Below, in pieces: positions 60,759-64,000 of a stretch of DNA of 64,000 bases. How positions within the stretch are numbered: the first letter of the stretch is position 1; the number at the start of each line of letters is the position of its first letter. Below the pieces are notes generated by a model that saw only the letters and a program-made list of their open reading frames with translations, was not told the origin of the DNA and searched no databases. The position numbers were made by a program, and so were the translations under genes. This DNA is from Parafilimonas sp. (GTDB lineage Bacteria > Bacteroidota > Bacteroidia > Chitinophagales > Chitinophagaceae): contig JAFMEZ010000002.1 in the NCBI GenBank assembly GCA_017856455.1, positions 24,848 through 88,847 of the forward strand. The letters run 5' to 3'.

Positions 60759-61687
60759 TGCGAAAAATTTTGCACAAAGTTTTCTATATCCTTTCACTTA
60801 CTCCTTTAAGTATTTTATATCTGCTCAGTGATTTTTTGACTTTTCTGCTGTATCGGGTGTTTAAGTATCGAAGATCAATTGTAATGGAAAACCTCTCTAT
60901 TGTGTTTCCTGAAAAAACGGATGCTGAAAAAGAAAATATTGCAAAAAAATTCTATCAAAATATTGCTGATTCTCTTGTTGAAACATTTAAAATGATCAGC
61001 GCAAGTGAACGGTTGATCGAGCGCATGTTCTTATTTGATCAATCTCTACTGGACTTGTTCAGCGGCACAGATAAAAAAATTCAGATCCATGCAATGCATA
61101 ATTTCAATTGGGAAGTTGTGAATCTTGCAATATCAAGGCATTTTAAAATGCCTTTCTTGGGGGTTTATCAACCACTCAAACAACCCTTCTTTGAGTCACT
61201 TTTTACAAAAATTCGTACACGGTATGGAACCGTATTGATTCCTGCAAATGATTTCAAGAATAATTTTATTCCTTATCAAGATCAGCAATATATTATTGCT
61301 CTTGTTGCAGATCAAAATCCAAAAAAAATTGCAAATGCCTGGTGGGTTGATTTTTTTGGAAGACCAACAGCATTTACAAAAGGTCCTGAAACGGCAGCAA
61401 TGATCAGCAATAACCGAATTGTATTTGGAAATTTTTTTAAAGTGAAAAGGGGAGTTTATTCTTGCACAGTAACATGGGTGACAGATGATCCGGCAAGTTT
61501 AGCGCCAGGTGAATTAACACTCAAATACATTCAATTTTTGGAGAAATGCATACGTGAGCGTCCTGATAATTATTTATGGAGCCACCGCAGGTGGAAGCAT
61601 GAATATAAAGATGAGTTTAGAAACCTCAGGCTTATTTCAAAAGATCAGTTACCATCAGGTTCAGCAATTGCAGCTTCTCAAGGTTGA
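60755..61687 (+). CDS. Lysophospholipid/lipid A acyltransferase (LpxL/HtrB-like)
   Basis: 'RRSIVMENLSIVFPEK', HX4E motif 'HNFNWE', 'ALVADQNPKKIANAWWVDFFGRPTAFTKGPE', 'YLWSHRRWK'. Confidence 0.92.
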   Translation: MMRKILHKVFYILSLTPLSILYLLSDFLTFLLYRVFKYRRSIVMENLSIVFPEKTDAEKENIAKKFYQNIADSLVETFKMISASERLIERMFLFDQSLLDLFSGTDKKIQIHAMHNFNWEVVNLAISRHFKMPFLGVYQPLKQPFFESLFTKIRTRYGTVLIPANDFKNNFIPYQDQQYIIALVADQNPKKIANAWWVDFFGRPTAFTKGPETAAMISNNRIVFGNFFKVKRGVYSCTVTWVTDDPASLAPGELTLKYIQFLEKCIRERPDNYLWSHRRWKHEYKDEFRNLRLISKDQLPSGSAIAASQG

Positions 61688-61997
61688 GGCTGTAATACAT
61701 AAACTTCCCTTCTCTTTTTGTTTTTACGATGCCAGCTCTACGAAGTATGGCAAGATGTTGACTTGCTACAGATTGTTCCATGCGCATTTCAACAAAGATC
61801 TCGGTAACTGTTACCTGCCCTCTTCCATCAATGAATTGTATCATTTCTTGTCTCAATTTATGATTGATGGCTCTAAGTATCAGACCAACTTTTTTAATAT
61901 TGAGATGACTTAAAGATGGTGCAGCAGATTTCAATTGATTGTTTTGTGATGAGGAGACGCTCGACGAAGTGCTCTCTTCTTTTAGAAAGTCAGACAT
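61632..61997 (-). CDS. ArsR-family winged-helix regulator
   Basis: 'NHKLRQEMIQFIDGRGQVTVTEIFVEMRMEQSVASQHLAILRRAGIVKTKREGKFMYYSLN'; no cysteines. Confidence 0.9.
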   Translation of the reverse strand: MSDFLKEESTSSSVSSSQNNQLKSAAPSLSHLNIKKVGLILRAINHKLRQEMIQFIDGRGQVTVTEIFVEMRMEQSVASQHLAILRRAGIVKTKREGKFMYYSLNLEKLQLLNLMVTDLLK

Positions 61998-62044
61998 GGT
62001 TGGTGTTTTGGGTCGGTGGTTAGTTGGTGTTGTACTGCAATTTA

Positions 62045-62725
62045 TTACTTTTTTATAAATAATGAAGGGCTGTAAAATTCTTTTATATAATAGGGTTCAG
62101 CATATGCAAGATCATCAAATATGTCATGTTCATATTTGATCATGGTTAACAGAAGTTGTTCAAGGATTGCACTTTCAAATGCAGGAAAACTTGCATTGGG
62201 ATGTTGATTGATTGATTTCCATTTTTCACTTCCATCTCCTATAAATCCAATTTTGAATGATGACAATGATTCCTCAAAGCTCTTTTCATCTAGAATCATT
62301 GCTGTAGGTTGCATGATACATTTCATAGAAAGATCATACATAGAAGTATACACTTCCATTCGTCTGGCATCTATCATGGGACAAACGATATCAATATCTT
62401 TTGATTTTACTCCCTTTGCCAGCCACTCAAGGGTATTGATGCAGATCAGTGGTTTGTTCAGTGCATAACAAATTCCTTTAGCAGAAGATAATCCAACTCT
62501 GAGTCCAGTGTAAGACCCCGGACCATTGATGACTGAAACTGCGTCAATTTTTTCAAGAGAAAGTTCAAGTGATAAAGAAAGCTTTTTGATGGCAGATTGC
62601 ACAAAGGAAGCATGATCAAGTGGATTATCATTCGATAGATAACCCAATATTTCATCTCCTTTTGAGAATCCTATATAGGCATCCTTTAGTGCAGTGTTGA
62701 TATGTAGTATAACTGGTTGATTCAT
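62045..62725 (-). CDS. tsaB: tRNA threonylcarbamoyladenosine biosynthesis protein TsaB
   Basis: 'ILHINTALKDAYIGFSKG', 'VINGPGSYTGLRVGLSSAKGICYALNKPLICINTLEWLA', 'PMIDARRMEVYTSMYD'. Confidence 0.93.
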   Translation of the reverse strand: MNQPVILHINTALKDAYIGFSKGDEILGYLSNDNPLDHASFVQSAIKKLSLSLELSLEKIDAVSVINGPGSYTGLRVGLSSAKGICYALNKPLICINTLEWLAKGVKSKDIDIVCPMIDARRMEVYTSMYDLSMKCIMQPTAMILDEKSFEESLSSFKIGFIGDGSEKWKSINQHPNASFPAFESAILEQLLLTMIKYEHDIFDDLAYAEPYYIKEFYSPSLFIKK

Positions 62726-62756
62726 CTGATGCAAAAATAGGTTGATCGAAAGCATT

Positions 62757-62764
62757 TATCTTTG
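62757..62764 (+). promoter_or_regulatory. Candidate -7 promoter box for ridA
   Basis: TATCTTTG (TAnnTTTG), 13 bp before ATG. Confidence 0.5.
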
Positions 62765-62777
62765 TACAAAATAAATC

Positions 62778-63158
62778 ATGTCAAAAAAAATTATCAATAC
62801 TTCTCAAGCACCCGCCCCAATCGGTCCGTATAATCAGTCGGTCTTGGCCAATGGATTTTTGTTCATATCCGGACAAATTGCCATCAACCCCGCCACTGGA
62901 AATATCGAAGCCAATACCATTTCAGATGAAACTGAGCAGGTAATGAAAAATTTAGATGCAATTTTAAAAGAAGCAGGTTTGGATTTTTCTCATGTAGTAA
63001 AAACCACCATTTTCTTATCAGACATGGCACACTTTGCAACAGTGAATGAAGTTTATGCAAAATACTTTTCTACTGATCACCCGGCCCGTGAAACTGTTGC
63101 AGTAAAAGGGTTGCCCAAGGCAGTCAATGTAGAAATCAGCATGATTGCTACATCGTAA
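62778..63158 (+). CDS. ridA: RidA family protein
   Basis: 'APAPIGPYNQSVLANGFLFISGQIAINPATG', 'HPARETVAVKGLPKAVNVEISMIA'. Confidence 0.96.
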   Translation: MSKKIINTSQAPAPIGPYNQSVLANGFLFISGQIAINPATGNIEANTISDETEQVMKNLDAILKEAGLDFSHVVKTTIFLSDMAHFATVNEVYAKYFSTDHPARETVAVKGLPKAVNVEISMIATS

Positions 63159-63171
63159 TTCAGATTCCTCT

Positions 63172-63179
63172 TATCTTTG
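63172..63179 (+). promoter_or_regulatory. Candidate -7 promoter box only 4 nt upstream of ORF 63184
   Basis: TATCTTTG (TAnnTTTG) ends at 63179; ATG at 63184. Confidence 0.45.
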
Positions 63180-63183
63180 GTAG

Positions 63184-63753
63184 ATGCGACCTTTTTGGGC
63201 TATAGCATTTTTATTCTTGCACCTCTTTAATTTGGGTGGATATCAGCTCTTGTTCAATCAAGTGGAGTCCGCATCCAATAATAGGTTTGTGGCCAAGATC
63301 GATCAGCGCGCATATGACGAAACAAATCTTTTATCCATCAAAGTTCCCATTCAATTGCCTTACCAACTGGATTGGTCTGATTATGAACGCATTGATGGTG
63401 AAATCGTTTTAGAAGGGGTACATTATAATTATGTAAAAAGGAAATTAGTTAATGATACAATGATTTTTCTTTGTTTACCCAATACTGAAAAAACGAAGAT
63501 TCATCATGCTAGAGAAACTTTTTACTCTTTAGTGAATGACTTGCAAGAAGAAGACGCTAAACAATCATCTTCGCCATTACTTCCTTCTTCAAAACCAATC
63601 AAATTCAATATTTCAGATTTTGATCAAGATGCAAGCCCACTTGCCTTGTCAATTCCAATGACTGAACATCAACTTCATTTTATTGAATCAGTCTCATCTC
63701 TGCATATGGTTTATTTGCCAATAATTGATAAGCCACCTGCATGTATTGCCTAG
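63184..63753 (+). CDS. Hypothetical membrane-anchored/exported protein, 189 aa
   Basis: N-terminal hydrophobic segment MRPFWAIAFLFLHLFNLGGYQLLFNQVES; intact ORF. Confidence 0.75.
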   Translation: MRPFWAIAFLFLHLFNLGGYQLLFNQVESASNNRFVAKIDQRAYDETNLLSIKVPIQLPYQLDWSDYERIDGEIVLEGVHYNYVKRKLVNDTMIFLCLPNTEKTKIHHARETFYSLVNDLQEEDAKQSSSPLLPSSKPIKFNISDFDQDASPLALSIPMTEHQLHFIESVSSLHMVYLPIIDKPPACIA

Positions 63754-63792
63754 TTTAGCTGTTATTACAATTTTTCATTTTCAAAATTTTAT

Positions 63793-64000
63793 ATGAGAAT
63801 TATCCTATCTGCATTGATATGCATATTGGCTATATCGTGCAATACCAAAGTGGAGGACTATCGTTCAACATTTGATGATCCAATACTATATAACAAAACA
63901 GTCAAGCTTTTGAATGATATCGTTTTGGAAAATAATTTTCCTCCCATGATCGCATCTCGCAATTATGCATATGCATCTATTGCTGCATATGAATGCGTCG
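63793..64000 (+). CDS. Putative vanadium-dependent haloperoxidase/PAP2-like lipoprotein, 3' truncated by window edge
   Basis: Translation MRIILSALICILAISCNTKVEDYRSTFDDPILYNKTVKLLNDIVLENNFPPMIASRNYAYASIAAYECV; lipobox AISC. Confidence 0.6.
   Translation, partial: MRIILSALICILAISCNTKVEDYRSTFDDPILYNKTVKLLNDIVLENNFPPMIASRNYAYASIAAYECV

Noticed and set aside
1-64000. Search for CRISPR arrays, tRNA/rRNA genes, transposases, prophage or defence islands
   Set aside because: No direct repeats with regular spacers, no tRNA-like cloverleaf or integrase/transposase motifs recognised by eye; the period-7 arrays lack CRISPR-type spacers.

Overview
The window is a chromosomal segment of a Bacteroidota genome, probably Chitinophagaceae or a close relative. 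That placement is inferred from gene families and TAnnTTTG-type promoter boxes. It is almost entirely housekeeping and ordinary accessory genes: about 56 CDS, with no rRNA, tRNA, CRISPR, prophage or transposase recognised. The content includes purF-like, tandem amidohydrolases, BNR/sortilin-like proteins, msrB, adk, carbonic anhydrase + SulP, fabG, a GH3-family protein, lptB, metF, a tandem rhomboid pair, cysS, obgE + patatin, divIC, nth, an MFS permease + Gfo/Idh, korA, a TetR/TolC/MFP/RND efflux operon, serC, an acyl-CoA ligase, DPP-IV, an M20 hydrolase, lptC, coaX, a MeaB-like GTPase, an LpxL-like acyltransferase, an ArsR-family regulator, tsaB, ridA, and the start of a haloperoxidase/PAP2-like gene. 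The strongest non-genic signal is a dispersed intergenic family of period-7 tandem repeats at five loci. It has two related classes: GTYRACN, whose hexamer core is palindromic, and GTTRTAR. The arrays form hairpins and abut or run into start and stop codons. Other points of interest are a rhomboid pair whose second member lacks the catalytic motifs, amidohydrolase domains that have lost the HxH motif, a short MeaB-like GTPase, a bimodal organisation of convergent gene ends (shared TTAA double stops versus hairpins), and several candidate operators. No clearly new multi-gene system was recognised. All family calls are by eye from the translated ORFs; no database search was run.
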